This document shows positions 1-8,931 of a stretch of DNA of 64,000 nt, one piece after another. The position numbers were made by a program, and so were the translations under genes. Origin of the DNA: Paraburkholderia caffeinitolerans (GTDB lineage Bacteria > Pseudomonadota > Gammaproteobacteria > Burkholderiales > Burkholderiaceae); the NCBI RefSeq assembly GCF_902859945.1, contig NZ_CADIKL010000001.1, positions 124,001-188,000 of the forward strand, given 5' to 3'. The notes beneath the pieces are model-generated. The model searched no databases and was not told the origin of the DNA. It saw nothing but the letters and a program-made list of their open reading frames with translations. The number at the start of each line of letters is the position of its first letter. Position 1 is the stretch's first letter.

Positions 1-445
1 CGCGCACGCCGCAGCGCTCCACCTCGCCGACGAAGATCACGTGATCGCCTTCGTCGTAGCGGCTGCGGTTATGGCACTCGAACCAGGCGATGGCGCCGTC
101 CAGCACGGGCATGCCGGAGTCGCCGGCGGCGTGGGAGACGCCTTCGAAGCGGTCGCCCTTCACGGTGGCGAAGCGCTTGCACAGGTCGAGCTGCGACGCG
201 GCGAGCACATTCACCACATAATGGCTGTTGCTGCGGAACACCGGCATCGACGCCGATCGCGTGGCGAGACTCCACAGCACGAGCGGCGGCGTGAGCGAGA
301 CGGAGTTGAACGAGCTCGCGGTGATGCCGATCAGCTGGCCGTCGGGCGCGCGCGTCGTGATGACCGTCACGCCGGTGGCGAACTGGCCGAGTGCACGGCG
401 GAACGCGCCGTCGTCGAAGTTGGGCAGGCTGGCGCGGCGGGTCAT
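1..445 (-). CDS. Flavin reductase family protein (partial, C-terminus outside window)
   Basis: This is the N-terminal 148 codons of an NAD(P)H:flavin oxidoreductase of the HpaC/split-barrel type, which supplies reduced FMN or FAD to a partner monooxygenase. The reading frame starts at an ATG at 445 (protein begins MTRRASLPNFDDGAFR) and runs open off the left edge. Recognisable family features are the early FRRALGQFATGVTVITT segment, the flavin-contacting GITASSFNSVSLTPP stretch around residues 37-51, the VNVLAASQ segment and the late GDHVIFVGEVE segment. The neighbour to the right, msrA, is divergent, and the 245 bp between them should hold both promoters. The partner oxygenase is not in view, so the substrate pathway is unknown. 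Confidence 0.85.
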   Translation of the reverse strand, partial: MTRRASLPNFDDGAFRRALGQFATGVTVITTRAPDGQLIGITASSFNSVSLTPPLVLWSLATRSASMPVFRSNSHYVVNVLAASQLDLCKRFATVKGDRFEGVSHAAGDSGMPVLDGAIAWFECHNRSRYDEGDHVIFVGEVERCGVR

Positions 446-690
446 GAGCGCAGGCTCCGGGCGTTGGTGAGTGCGGTATGCGTGACCTGGAAGGGGCTGG
501 CGGCGCAAGCGGAAGTCGATGTGAACGTCATGTGTAATTTCGGCGAATTGCCCCAATTTTAACGAAAAGCGGCGGGTGACGGCTCATCGGCCTGGCTGCA
601 GGGAAACGAGCGCGGCCAGGCGGCGACCGTTGCAAATATGCCCGGACCCCGAAACCGGACGGCCCGCGCCGCAACAATGGAGAGTTCAGC

Positions 691-1239
691 ATGACTCAGA
701 CGATCGAAACCGCCACCCTCGGCGGCGGATGTTTCTGGTGCCTGGAAGCGGTGTTTTTGCGCGTGGATGGGGTGGTAGCGGTGGAATCTGGCTACGCGGG
801 CGGCCACGCCACGAACCCGTCCTACGAACAGGTGTGCGATGGCGACACGGGCCACGCCGAAGTCGTGAAGGTGGATTTCGATCCGGCGAAGATCGGCTAT
901 CGAGAGATTCTGGACATCTTCTTCGCGATTCACGATCCGACCCAGTTGAACCGCCAGGGCAACGACGTCGGCACCCAGTATCGCTCGGTGGTCTTCACGC
1001 ACTCGGAGGCGCAGCGCGAGACGGCGCTGCAGGCCATTCGCGAGCTGAAGGCCGAGGGCGTGTACGACGGCGAGATCGTCACGCAGGTGCTGCCGCTCGA
1101 CGGCAATTATTTCCCCGCCGAGGCGTATCACCAGAACTACTTCGCGCAGCACCCGAATCAGGGTTATTGCGCGTTCGTGGTGGCGCCCAAGGTGGCCAAA
1201 TTCCGCCAGAAGTTCGCGCATCGGCTCAAGGCGGAGTGA
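691..1239 (+). CDS. msrA: Peptide-methionine (S)-S-oxide reductase MsrA
   Basis: It reduces the S epimer of methionine sulfoxide, free or in proteins, with thioredoxin as electron donor, and repairs oxidised cytosolic proteins. The 182-residue product carries the diagnostic GCFWC motif with catalytic Cys14, the EVVKVDFDP segment and the GTQYRSVVF segment. Length is normal for a stand-alone MsrA. A GGAGAG ribosome site at 679-684 sits 6 bases before the ATG, which fixes the start. The gene faces the DUF72 gene, with only 21 bases between the two stop codons. Confidence 0.96.
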   Translation: MTQTIETATLGGGCFWCLEAVFLRVDGVVAVESGYAGGHATNPSYEQVCDGDTGHAEVVKVDFDPAKIGYREILDIFFAIHDPTQLNRQGNDVGTQYRSVVFTHSEAQRETALQAIRELKAEGVYDGEIVTQVLPLDGNYFPAEAYHQNYFAQHPNQGYCAFVVAPKVAKFRQKFAHRLKAE

Positions 1240-1260
1240 CGGGCGACTGACCGAGGCGCT

Positions 1261-2637
1261 TCAGGCGCCGTCGCCGCGCATGCGCAGCATCTCGTCGGCG
1301 ATGGCGCGCGCGAGCTTCGCGCAAGTCAGCGGCGCCGAGCCTTCGGCCTTGTTGTTGGTCGTGATCAGCACCGGCTGGCCGGCAATCGCATAGCGCGCGG
1401 CCAGTTCGGCGAGGGCGTCGCGCGTGTGCGGGTCTTCGTCCACGAGCTTGTCGAACGGTTCGTAGCGCGCCTTCGCCTGCTCGTACTTGAAGCCGCTGTG
1501 CAGGCTCCAGCGCACGATCAGCGGTCCCGCGGGCGCTTCGCCGTCCATCAGCGCGAGCGCCGCCGCCTGGCGTAGCGGGTCGGGCATGCGCGCGTGCAAC
1601 CCGACGCAGTAGCGCACGCCTGCCGCGCGCAGCGCGCGCACGAAGCGCGGCGTGAGCAGGATGCCGTCGCGGATCTCGACGGCGTAGCAGGGGTCATCGC
1701 TTGGGGGCGCACTGCTTGAAGCCGCTTCGCCTGCATCGGCGCTCGCCAATGGCGTCGAAGCAGGCGCGGGCAGCGGCGGCAGCGCGGCGAGAAAGGCTGC
1801 GAGGCGCTCGACGAACACGGCCGGATCGGCAAGCAGTTGATCGGGCAGCGGCGGGAACTGGAACACGAGCGCACCGGCTTTCGCGCCGAGCCCCGCGAGG
1901 CACGGCTCGATAAATTCGCGGGCGGCCAGATCGGCGTTCAGGAAGCAGGGATTGGCCGAGACCGGTTCTCCGCGATCGCCGCGCACGCTCGCATCGGTGA
2001 TGAGCGCAGGCGCTTTCACGATGAAGCGGAAGTGGTCCGGCACCTGCTGCGCGTAGCGCAGGTAATCGGTGACGGTGAGCGGCGCGTAAAACGAGCGGTC
2101 GATGCTCACCGAGCGCAGCAGCGGATGCGCGCCATAGGCCGCGAGCCCGTCGCGCGCGAGCTTCGAATTGCTGTAGTCGTCGCCGTAGACGATGCCGCGC
2201 CAGCCCGGAAACGACCACGATGACGTGCCCAGACGCACACCCGACGGCAGTTCTTCGGCGAGGTCGAGCACGTCCTGGCCGGGAACCGCTGGCAGCACGC
2301 CTTTCGCGCGGCGGCGCGGGGCGGGCGAGTCGGCGGAGGGCGGCGATTTGGCTGGCTTTTCGGCATTCGTCTGCTGTGTGCTGTCGCTCGCCTCTGTCGC
2401 GGATGCGTCGGCGTTGGCATCGGCGGCTTTTCGGCGCGCGGCTCGCCCCACCGCTGGCTCGGGCGGCACGAAGCCGAACAGGTCCGTCTGAGGCTCGGGT
2501 GGTGCGTTCTCTCGCGCGGTCCGCGCATTGCGGCGGCCCGCTGCGCCCGTTCGTGGCGTGGCTTGCGCCGGGGTGCGCCCCGCGTCGGAGCCGTCGTTCT
2601 CTAAAGCCCCGAAAAGGCCGTCGTCGCGTTCGTTCAT
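1261..2637 (-). CDS. DUF72 (YecE-like) TIM-barrel protein with long disordered N-terminus
   Basis: The DUF72 domain (residues about 135-455 of 458) is recognised by its start RLGTSSWSFPGW, the segment PDHFRFIVKAP and the stretch LVFQFPPLP. Family members fold as modified TIM barrels; their biochemical role is not settled. Here the domain is preceded by about 130 low-complexity residues rich in Ala, Pro, Arg, Asp and Ser that contain the peptide QTDLFGF (residues 50-56). This matches the QxxLF pattern by which bacterial proteins bind the DNA polymerase sliding clamp. The frame stays open upstream for a further 178 codons into cfa, but that part is only the antisense of cfa. I take the ATG at 2637 (MNERDDGLFG) as the start; no strong ribosome site is visible, so the exact start is uncertain. 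Confidence 0.85.
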   Translation of the reverse strand: MNERDDGLFGALENDGSDAGRTPAQATPRTGAAGRRNARTARENAPPEPQTDLFGFVPPEPAVGRAARRKAADANADASATEASDSTQQTNAEKPAKSPPSADSPAPRRRAKGVLPAVPGQDVLDLAEELPSGVRLGTSSWSFPGWRGIVYGDDYSNSKLARDGLAAYGAHPLLRSVSIDRSFYAPLTVTDYLRYAQQVPDHFRFIVKAPALITDASVRGDRGEPVSANPCFLNADLAAREFIEPCLAGLGAKAGALVFQFPPLPDQLLADPAVFVERLAAFLAALPPLPAPASTPLASADAGEAASSSAPPSDDPCYAVEIRDGILLTPRFVRALRAAGVRYCVGLHARMPDPLRQAAALALMDGEAPAGPLIVRWSLHSGFKYEQAKARYEPFDKLVDEDPHTRDALAELAARYAIAGQPVLITTNNKAEGSAPLTCAKLARAIADEMLRMRGDGA

Positions 2638-2788
2638 GCGTATGAGTCGTGATGGCGAAGCGCGTGGTCGAAGCCGCTCGTAGCAATGCGCCGGGTGGGC
2701 CGAGTCGATGCGCGTGCCGTCCACCCAAAATGCCGGCACAAACGCAGCAGCGCGGCCTCTACCCCACCTACCTGACGCCAAACCTGCG

Positions 2789-4003
2789 TTAAAGCGGCTT
2801 CTCGTACATATAGCGGCGCGACCACGGCAGCGTATTCGCGTTGCGGCCGGCCTTGCGGCAGACGATCTGAAAGATCGACACGTCGTCGTGCTCGAACGCG
2901 TAGGCGCAACCCGCCAGATAGACGCGCCAGATGCGGAACTTCTCGTCGTCGACGAGCTTTTTCGCTTCCTCGGCGTGCGCCTCGAAGTTCTCCGCCCAGA
3001 TTCCGAGCGTGTGCGCATAGTGACGGCGCAGGCTCTCCACGTCAACCGCCTCGAGCCCGCCGCGCTGCGCCGCTTCGAGCGCGAGGCCAACGTGCGGCAG
3101 CTCGCCGTCGGGGAACACATAGCGGTCGATGAACTCGCCGGCGCCCAGCGCCGCCTCGCCGCTCTCGGCATCGGTCGACGTGATGCCGTGGTTCATGGCG
3201 ATGCCTTCGTCGGCGAGCAGCTCGCGCACCTTGGTGAAGTAACCAGGCAGATTCTTGCGCCCGACGTGCTCGAACATGCCCACGCTCGTGATGCGGTCGA
3301 ACTGGCCCTGAAGATCGCGATAATCCTGCAGGCGGATCTCGATGCGATCCGCGAGGCCTGCGGCCTTCACGCGCTCGGTGGCGAGGTCGAACTGGTTTTG
3401 CGAGAGCGTCACGCCCACGCAGCGCGCGCCGAACTTCTGCGCGGCGCGCAACACGAGCGCACCCCAGCCGCAGCCGATGTCGAGCAGTGTTTGGCCGGGC
3501 CGCAACTGGATCTTGGTGAGGATGTGGTCGATCTTCTTGAGCTGCGCGGCGGCGAGGTCTTCATCGCCGTTCTCGAAGTAGGCACACGAATAGACCATGT
3601 TCTCGTCGAGCCACAGCTTGTAGAACTCGTTCGAGACGTCGTAGTGATACTGGATGGCTCTCTGGTCGGTGCTCTTCGAGTGCGTGAAGTAGCGGCGCAC
3701 CCGCGCGAGCTTGCCCGCGTTCGTGATGGTGTTGTGCGCGAGCGAGTAGCCGATGTCGATGATGTCGGCGAGCTTGCCTTCGATGTCGATCTTGCCCTTT
3801 ACGTAGGCTTCGCCGAGATTGTCGAGGCTTGGTTCGAGCAGCAAAGGCAGCGCGGCTGCGCTGTTGACCTTCAGCGTGACCTGCGGGGCAGCGAATTGGC
3901 CGAAGTCATACTGCTGGCCGCTCCAGAGCACTAGCCGCGCGGGCAGGTTGGCCTTGTGACGCACTTCGTCGACCCATTGAGCGAGTTTTTTCTCCCAGAA
4001 CAT
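2789..4003 (-). CDS. cfa: Cyclopropane-fatty-acyl-phospholipid synthase
   Basis: A SAM-dependent methyltransferase that adds a methylene bridge to unsaturated acyl chains of membrane phospholipids, typically in stationary phase or acid stress. The 404-residue protein has the N-terminal lipid-binding part, then the SAM-binding motif LDIGCGWGA at residues 174-182, followed by EHVGRKNLPGYF and the conserved C-terminal WSRRYMYEKPL. Length agrees with the family. A GGAGG site lies about 7 bases upstream of the ATG at 4003. It stands alone between two same-strand neighbours with gaps of 151 and 198 bases, so it is probably transcribed by its own promoter. Confidence 0.93.
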   Translation of the reverse strand: MFWEKKLAQWVDEVRHKANLPARLVLWSGQQYDFGQFAAPQVTLKVNSAAALPLLLEPSLDNLGEAYVKGKIDIEGKLADIIDIGYSLAHNTITNAGKLARVRRYFTHSKSTDQRAIQYHYDVSNEFYKLWLDENMVYSCAYFENGDEDLAAAQLKKIDHILTKIQLRPGQTLLDIGCGWGALVLRAAQKFGARCVGVTLSQNQFDLATERVKAAGLADRIEIRLQDYRDLQGQFDRITSVGMFEHVGRKNLPGYFTKVRELLADEGIAMNHGITSTDAESGEAALGAGEFIDRYVFPDGELPHVGLALEAAQRGGLEAVDVESLRRHYAHTLGIWAENFEAHAEEAKKLVDDEKFRIWRVYLAGCAYAFEHDDVSIFQIVCRKAGRNANTLPWSRRYMYEKPL

Positions 4004-4201
4004 GCGTTTCCCTCCGTGTCAGATGAACGATTGAGGCCCAAAGACAAAAGCGAATTGCAATGCGTGCCATGAGGCAAAACTGACTGACGCTGCGCCGCGG
4101 CGAAGCGCGGCGCGTGTGACGCGGGTGTTGCACGGTGTTGCGCGGTGTCGCGGATCAGGCTGGCGGAACCTTCGGGACGTGCGCCGGTTTATACGGTCCG
4201 C

Positions 4202-4837
4202 TCAGGGTGCTAGCCGCTCGATGCGCCACGTAGCGTTGTCTCGCGTATAGCGGATACGGTCGTGCAGCCGCGACGGACGCCCCTGCCAGAACTCGACCGC
4301 GCTCGGCACAAGCCGGTAGCCGCCCCAGTGCGGCGGACGCGGCGGTTGCTCGCCATATTGCGCGCTGATCTCGCGCTCGCGGGCTTCGAGTTCGGCGCGG
4401 CTGCCGATCACGGCGCTCTGCTCCGAGGCCCACGCGCCGATGCGCGAACCGAGCGGACGCGAGTGGAAATACGCGTCGCTTTCCGCATCGCTGGTTTTTT
4501 CGACCCGGCCTTCGATGCGCACCTGGCGCTCGAGCTCGATCCAGTGAAACAGCAGTGCAGCGTGCGGATTGTTCGCGAGTTCGTGACCCTTGCGGCTCTC
4601 GTAGTTGGTGAAGAAGACGAAGCCGCGCTCGTCCACGCCCTTGATCAGCAGGATGCGTGCGGCGGGGCGGCCTTCCTGGTCGACGGTCGCGACGGTCATC
4701 GCGTTGGGTTCGGGCAGCTTGGCGTCGAGCGCCTGGCTGAACCAGGTCTGGAATTGGCGGATCGGGTCGGGGTCGACGTCGGAGGCGTCGAGCGAACCGA
4801 GCGAGTAATTTTTGCGGAGGTCAGCGAGCGAGGTCAT
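4202..4837 (-). CDS. pdxH: Pyridoxamine 5'-phosphate oxidase PdxH
   Basis: The FMN enzyme oxidises pyridoxine or pyridoxamine 5'-phosphate to pyridoxal 5'-phosphate, the last step of vitamin B6 synthesis and salvage. The 211-residue protein shows the family landmarks [30 protein letters not shown] and the C-terminal [13 protein letters not shown]. An in-frame upstream ATG at 4867 would add ten residues; [12 protein letters not shown] at 4837 matches the usual start of Burkholderiaceae PdxH and is preferred. It is divergent from tcdA, with 171 bases between the start codons for two promoters. Confidence 0.96.
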   Translation of the reverse strand: MTSLADLRKNYSLGSLDASDVDPDPIRQFQTWFSQALDAKLPEPNAMTVATVDQEGRPAARILLIKGVDERGFVFFTNYESRKGHELANNPHAALLFHWIELERQVRIEGRVEKTSDAESDAYFHSRPLGSRIGAWASEQSAVIGSRAELEAREREISAQYGEQPPRPPHWGGYRLVPSAVEFWQGRPSRLHDRIRYTRDNATWRIERLAP

Positions 4838-5008
4838 TTTCTTATGCAAACGCTTCAATGCGGACAAGTATACAGAAACTGCGCGGAAGACTGCGCGCAG
4901 ACAGCAGCGAACGGGCGGCGCGCGCGCGTTTGGTCGCGATCAGGCAAAATACCGGCTGCCTCGGACCGTGGCAGTGCGCGATCGGTCCGCTTTCGACCCG
5001 CTATCGCC

Positions 5009-5890
5009 ATGTCCAGTACTCCGCTTTCCGCTGCAGCCGGTTCAACCGGCCTCGCCGATATTACCTCGCCCGCTTCAACCGATGTTGCCGACCGGGCGCG
5101 CCGCTTTGGCGGTGTTGCGCGGCTTTACGGCGCACCTGCGCTGGCGGCCTTCGAGCGCGCGCACGTTGCCGTGATCGGCATTGGCGGGGTGGGGTCGTGG
5201 GTCGCGGAGGCGCTCGCGCGCAGCGCGATCGGCACGCTCACGCTCATCGATCTCGACAATGTCGCGGAGAGCAACACCAACCGCCAGATTCACGCGCTCG
5301 ACGGCAATTACGGCAAGCCGAAGGTCGAGGCGATGGCCGAGCGCATCAAGCTCATCGATCCGGCCTGCGAGGTGCGGCTCGTCGAGGATTTTGTCGAGCC
5401 GTCGAACTTCGATGTGCTGCTCGGCGGCGGTTTCGATTTCGTCGTGGACGCCATCGACAGCGTGCGCACCAAGACCGCGCTGATCGCCTGGTGCGTCGAG
5501 CACCGCGTGCCGCTCATCACCGTGGGCGGGGCGGGCGGCCAGCTCGATCCCACGCGCATCCGTATCGACGATCTCGCGCTCACGATTCAGGATCCGCTGC
5601 TCTCGAAGGTGCGCGGGCAATTGCGCAAGCACCACGGCTTCCCGCGCGGCCCAAAGGCGCGTTTCAAAGTGAGCGCCGTGTATTCGGACGAGCCGCTCAT
5701 CTACCCCGAAGCGGCCGTGTGTGACATCGACAACGAGGCCGAGCACGTGAGCACCTCGCCGGGCCACCACGGTCCCGTGGGCCTGAATTGCGCGGGCTTT
5801 GGTTCGAGCGTGTGCGTGACGGCGAGCTTCGGCTTTGCGGCGGCGGCGTATGTGCTGCGCGCGCTTGCGCATGGGGCTGCTGCGGGCTGA
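5009..5890 (+). CDS. tcdA: tRNA threonylcarbamoyladenosine dehydratase TcdA (CsdL/YgdL)
   Basis: An E1-like ThiF/MoeB-family enzyme that uses ATP to cyclise t6A at position 37 of ANN-decoding tRNAs to ct6A. The 293-residue protein has the Rossmann nucleotide site VAVIGIGGVGSWVAE, the AESNTNRQIHAL segment that binds the substrate carboxylate, and the KTALIAWC region. The frame is open for 249 codons upstream, but those are antisense to pdxH. The ATG at 5009 (MSSTPLSAAAG) is the sensible start, although no clear ribosome site precedes it. It ends just before a strong terminator shared with the convergent chaperedoxin gene. Confidence 0.92.
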   Translation: MSSTPLSAAAGSTGLADITSPASTDVADRARRFGGVARLYGAPALAAFERAHVAVIGIGGVGSWVAEALARSAIGTLTLIDLDNVAESNTNRQIHALDGNYGKPKVEAMAERIKLIDPACEVRLVEDFVEPSNFDVLLGGGFDFVVDAIDSVRTKTALIAWCVEHRVPLITVGGAGGQLDPTRIRIDDLALTIQDPLLSKVRGQLRKHHGFPRGPKARFKVSAVYSDEPLIYPEAAVCDIDNEAEHVSTSPGHHGPVGLNCAGFGSSVCVTASFGFAAAAYVLRALAHGAAAG

Positions 5891-5911
5891 AGTTACCTGG
5901 GGTGCGGGCGT

Positions 5912-5944
5912 AAAAAAAGCACGGCCAGATGGCCGTGCTTTTTT
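5912..5944. terminator. Bidirectional rho-independent terminator (tcdA / cnoX)
   Basis: A perfect 9-bp stem AGCACGGCC / GGCCGTGCT (5918-5926 with 5931-5939) with an AGAT loop is flanked by seven A on the left and five T on the right. It therefore works for transcripts arriving from tcdA on the plus strand and from the chaperedoxin gene on the minus strand. Confidence 0.93.
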
Positions 5945-5970
5945 GTATTCGCGCGCTGAGTACTGCGCGC

Positions 5971-6819
5971 TCAGTTCAGCGTAGCGCTCAGCTTGCGCCG
6001 CCATTCGCTCACGAGCTGCGGTTGATGCGATGCGAGATCGAATACCGAGAGCATGGTCTTGCGGCCGATGTCCTCGCGGAACGTGCGGTCGCGCTTGACG
6101 ATCTCGAGCAGGTGTTCGAGCGCGTCCGCGTACTTGCGCCGCGCGATCAGCGCGCTCGCGAGGTCGAAGCGCGCTTCGAGGTCCTCGGGGTGCCCGGCCA
6201 CGCGGGCTTCGAGCGCGTCGGTGGGCGGCAGGTCGGCGGCGGCGTCGAGCGCGTCGAGGCGCGTCTTGAGCGCGTTAAAGCGCGGGTCGATGCCCTGCGT
6301 GGTCTTGGGCGAGAGCAGCTCGACTTCCTTGTGCGCCTCGTCGACGCGGTTGTCGGCGAGCAGCAATTCGATCAGGTCCATGCGGGCGTCTTCCATGCCC
6401 GGGTCGAACGCGAGCGCGGCTTGCAGCGCCTCGTAAGCATCCTCGCGGCGGCCTTCGGCGAGCGCTTGCTGGGCGGCTTGGCGCGCAGCTTGTGCGGAAT
6501 CGGGAACCAGCCGGTCGAGGAATTCGCGCAGCTGACCTTCGGACAGCATGCCGATGAACTGGTCGACCGCCTGCTGGTCGACGAACGCCACCACGTGCGG
6601 AATGCTGCGCACCTGGAAGTGCGCGGCGAGCTCCTGGTTCTCGTCGACGTTGACCTTCACGAGCTTCCATTTGCCCGCGTATTCGGCTTCGAGTTTTTCG
6701 AGCAGCGGTCCGAGCGTCTTGCACGGGCCGCACCACGGCGCCCAGAAGTCGACCAGCACCGGCGCGAGCGCCGACGCTTCGATCACGTCCTTTTCAAAAG
6801 TGGCCAGGGTGGTATCCAT
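5971..6819 (-). CDS. cnoX: Thioredoxin-TPR chaperedoxin (CnoX/YbbN type)
   Basis: A 282-residue protein with an N-terminal thioredoxin domain (about residues 1-110) and C-terminal tetratricopeptide repeats, the architecture of CnoX. CnoX holds hypochlorite-damaged proteins and hands them to GroEL and DnaK. The redox site here is intact WCGPC (Cys30 and Cys33), unlike E. coli CnoX, whose thioredoxin site is degenerate; this version could therefore also reduce disulfides. A GAGGA ribosome site precedes the ATG at 6819. The next gene on the strand is a pirin 66 bases upstream; co-transcription is possible but not shown. Confidence 0.9.
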   Translation of the reverse strand: MDTTLATFEKDVIEASALAPVLVDFWAPWCGPCKTLGPLLEKLEAEYAGKWKLVKVNVDENQELAAHFQVRSIPHVVAFVDQQAVDQFIGMLSEGQLREFLDRLVPDSAQAARQAAQQALAEGRREDAYEALQAALAFDPGMEDARMDLIELLLADNRVDEAHKEVELLSPKTTQGIDPRFNALKTRLDALDAAADLPPTDALEARVAGHPEDLEARFDLASALIARRKYADALEHLLEIVKRDRTFREDIGRKTMLSVFDLASHQPQLVSEWRRKLSATLN

Positions 6820-6885
6820 TAGGTCCTCGTTGGGAAAAATCCATTACGCACGATGAGCGTAAAGATGAGGGCGGATCGGCGCGCT

Positions 6886-7770
6886 TCAATCCCGCGGCTT
6901 CTTTTCGGGCAGCGGAATCCATTCGGTTTCGCCGGGGACGTGCCCCATTTCCTGGCGCGTCCACGCGTCCTTGGCGGCCTCGATCTTCTCGCGCGAACTG
7001 GCGACGAAATTCCATTCGATGAAGCGCTCGCCCGCGAGCTTCTCGCCCCCGAGCAGCATCACGCGTGCCCCGTTGGTGCTTGCGAGCGTGACGGTTTCGC
7101 CCGGTTCCAGCACCGCCATCGTGTATTGCTCGAGCGGCGTGCCGTCGATCGAGAGATCGCCTTCGACGAGATAGACGCCGCGCTCCTCGTGCTCCGCGTC
7201 GAGCGCGATGACGCTGCCGGGCGCGAAGTCGGCAGCCACGTAGAGCGTGCCCGAGAAGGTCGCGACGGGCGAGGTCGCGCCGAACGCCGTGCCCGCGATC
7301 ACGCGCATCGAGACGCCGTTGCGCTCGAGGTTCGGCAGCGTGTCGGCGGCGTGATGGAAGAACGACGGTTCGGTGTCTTCGTGCTCGAGCGGCAGCGCCA
7401 CCCATGTCTGGATGCCGTGCATGGTGAGGCCGGTCTGGCGCGCATCGTCGGGCGTGCGCTCCGAGTGGACGATGCCGCGTCCGGCCGTCATCCAGTTGAC
7501 GTCGCCGGGGACGATCTTCTGCGCCGAGCCAATGCTGTCGCGATGCATGAGCGCGCCGTCGAACAGATACGTGACGGTGGCGAGGCCGATGTGCGGATGC
7601 GGGCGCACGTCGACGCCGGCACCGGGCGCGAGCGTGGCCGGCCCCATGTGGTCGAAGAAGATGAACGGGCCGACGAGGCGCGCGGCCATCGCGGGCAGCA
7701 CGCGGCGCACATAGAGATTGCCGATGTCGCGCTGATGAGGCTTGAGAACCGCTTTGATCGATGAGGACAT
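6886..7770 (-). CDS. Pirin family protein
   Basis: A bicupin iron-binding protein of 294 residues; some bacterial homologues have quercetin 2,3-dioxygenase activity, others modulate metabolic enzymes. The metal ligands of pirins are all present: His58 and His60 in PHPHIG, His102 and Glu104 in HSERTP. The second cupin (from about residue 170) is less conserved, as is normal. A GGAAG ribosome site precedes the ATG at 7770. The substrate cannot be read from sequence. Confidence 0.93.
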   Translation of the reverse strand: MSSSIKAVLKPHQRDIGNLYVRRVLPAMAARLVGPFIFFDHMGPATLAPGAGVDVRPHPHIGLATVTYLFDGALMHRDSIGSAQKIVPGDVNWMTAGRGIVHSERTPDDARQTGLTMHGIQTWVALPLEHEDTEPSFFHHAADTLPNLERNGVSMRVIAGTAFGATSPVATFSGTLYVAADFAPGSVIALDAEHEERGVYLVEGDLSIDGTPLEQYTMAVLEPGETVTLASTNGARVMLLGGEKLAGERFIEWNFVASSREKIEAAKDAWTRQEMGHVPGETEWIPLPEKKPRD

Positions 7771-7956
7771 GAACGCTTCCTTGATGGGTCGGACGGCACG
7801 AATGAGAGCACAGCGGAGGGCGGCGCAACGGGCGCGGCGCGCGAGCAGGCGCTCATTCTAACGCCGGCCTCGCCGGTGTGCCGCAAGGGGCGCGAGCACG
7901 CGCGCGCGCTGGCCGGTAAACTCGCGGTTTCGACAGAACAATAAGCGGAGCAGGAG

Positions 7957-8874
7957 ATGTCACCGAAGGACTTGCTGAGTGCGCTCGTGGTCGTACTCGC
8001 GTGGGGCGTGAATTTCGTGGTGATCAAGGTGGGGCTGCACGGCGTGCCGCCGCTTTTGCTCGGCGCGCTGCGCTTCCTGTTGGCGGCGTTTCCGGCGGTG
8101 CTGTTCGTCAAGCGCCCGAAATTGCCGCTGCGCTGGCTGCTGGCTTACGGCGCGACGATCTCGTTCGGCCAGTTCGTGTTCCTTTTCACGGCCATGTATG
8201 TGGGCATGCCCGCCGGGCTCGCTTCGGTCGTGCTGCAGGCGCAGGCGTTCTTCACGCTCGTGTTCGCGGCGATCTTCCTTGGCGAGCGCTTTCGCGCGCA
8301 GAACGTGATCGGCCTGCTGATCGCGGCTGGCGGGCTGGCGGTAATCGGCCTGCAATCGTCTTCCGCAACTGCGGGCTCGGGCGCGCAGGCGATGACCGTG
8401 GCCGGCTTCTTGCTCACGCTGTGCTCGGCCTGCATGTGGGCGCTTGGCAACATCGTCACGAAGAAGGCGGGGAAGGTGGATCTCGTCGGGCTCGTGGTGT
8501 GGGGGAGCCTGATTCCGCCGCTGCCGTTCCTCGCGCTTTCGTACCTCATCGAGGGGCCGCAGCGCATCGAGGCGGCGCTCGGGGGCATTGGCGTCGATTC
8601 GATCGGCGCGATCGTCTATCTCGCCTTCGTGGCCACGATACTCGGCTACAGCCTCTGGAGCCGGCTGCTCTCGAGGTATCCCGCGAGCCAGGTCGCGCCG
8701 TTTTCGCTGCTCGTGCCGATCGTCGGGCTGGCCGCTGCAGCACTGCTGCTCGGCGAGCGCTTGTCCACGGCGCAGATCGGCGGCGCCGCGCTCGTGATGG
8801 CCGGACTGGCCGTGAACGTGTTCGGCGGCTGGATCGGGGCGCGGCTGGCGTCGATGCTGGCCGCGCGTTCCTGA
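7957..8874 (+). CDS. EamA/DMT-family transporter
   Basis: A 305-residue inner-membrane protein made of two EamA repeats, about ten hydrophobic segments, with the typical opening of a ten-TM drug/metabolite transporter (AWGVNFVVIKVGLHG). The second repeat begins near residue 150 (FLLTLCSACMWALGNI). Closest in style to YdeD/EamA-type exporters of amino acids and their derivatives; the real substrate is unknown. A purine-rich GGAGCAGGAG lies directly upstream of the ATG. It converges on amiC, separated by 57 bases that carry only a weak hairpin. Confidence 0.9.
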   Translation: MSPKDLLSALVVVLAWGVNFVVIKVGLHGVPPLLLGALRFLLAAFPAVLFVKRPKLPLRWLLAYGATISFGQFVFLFTAMYVGMPAGLASVVLQAQAFFTLVFAAIFLGERFRAQNVIGLLIAAGGLAVIGLQSSSATAGSGAQAMTVAGFLLTLCSACMWALGNIVTKKAGKVDLVGLVVWGSLIPPLPFLALSYLIEGPQRIEAALGGIGVDSIGAIVYLAFVATILGYSLWSRLLSRYPASQVAPFSLLVPIVGLAAAALLLGERLSTAQIGGAALVMAGLAVNVFGGWIGARLASMLAARS

Positions 8875-8931
8875 ACGGGGTCGAGCGCCGCTTGCTTCAG
8901 AATTCAGAAGCGAGTGGCAACTCGATCGGGT

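Noticed and set aside
4262..5008. In-frame extension of tcdA by 249 codons
   Set aside because: It is antisense to pdxH and lacks family similarity; the TcdA family starts near 5009.
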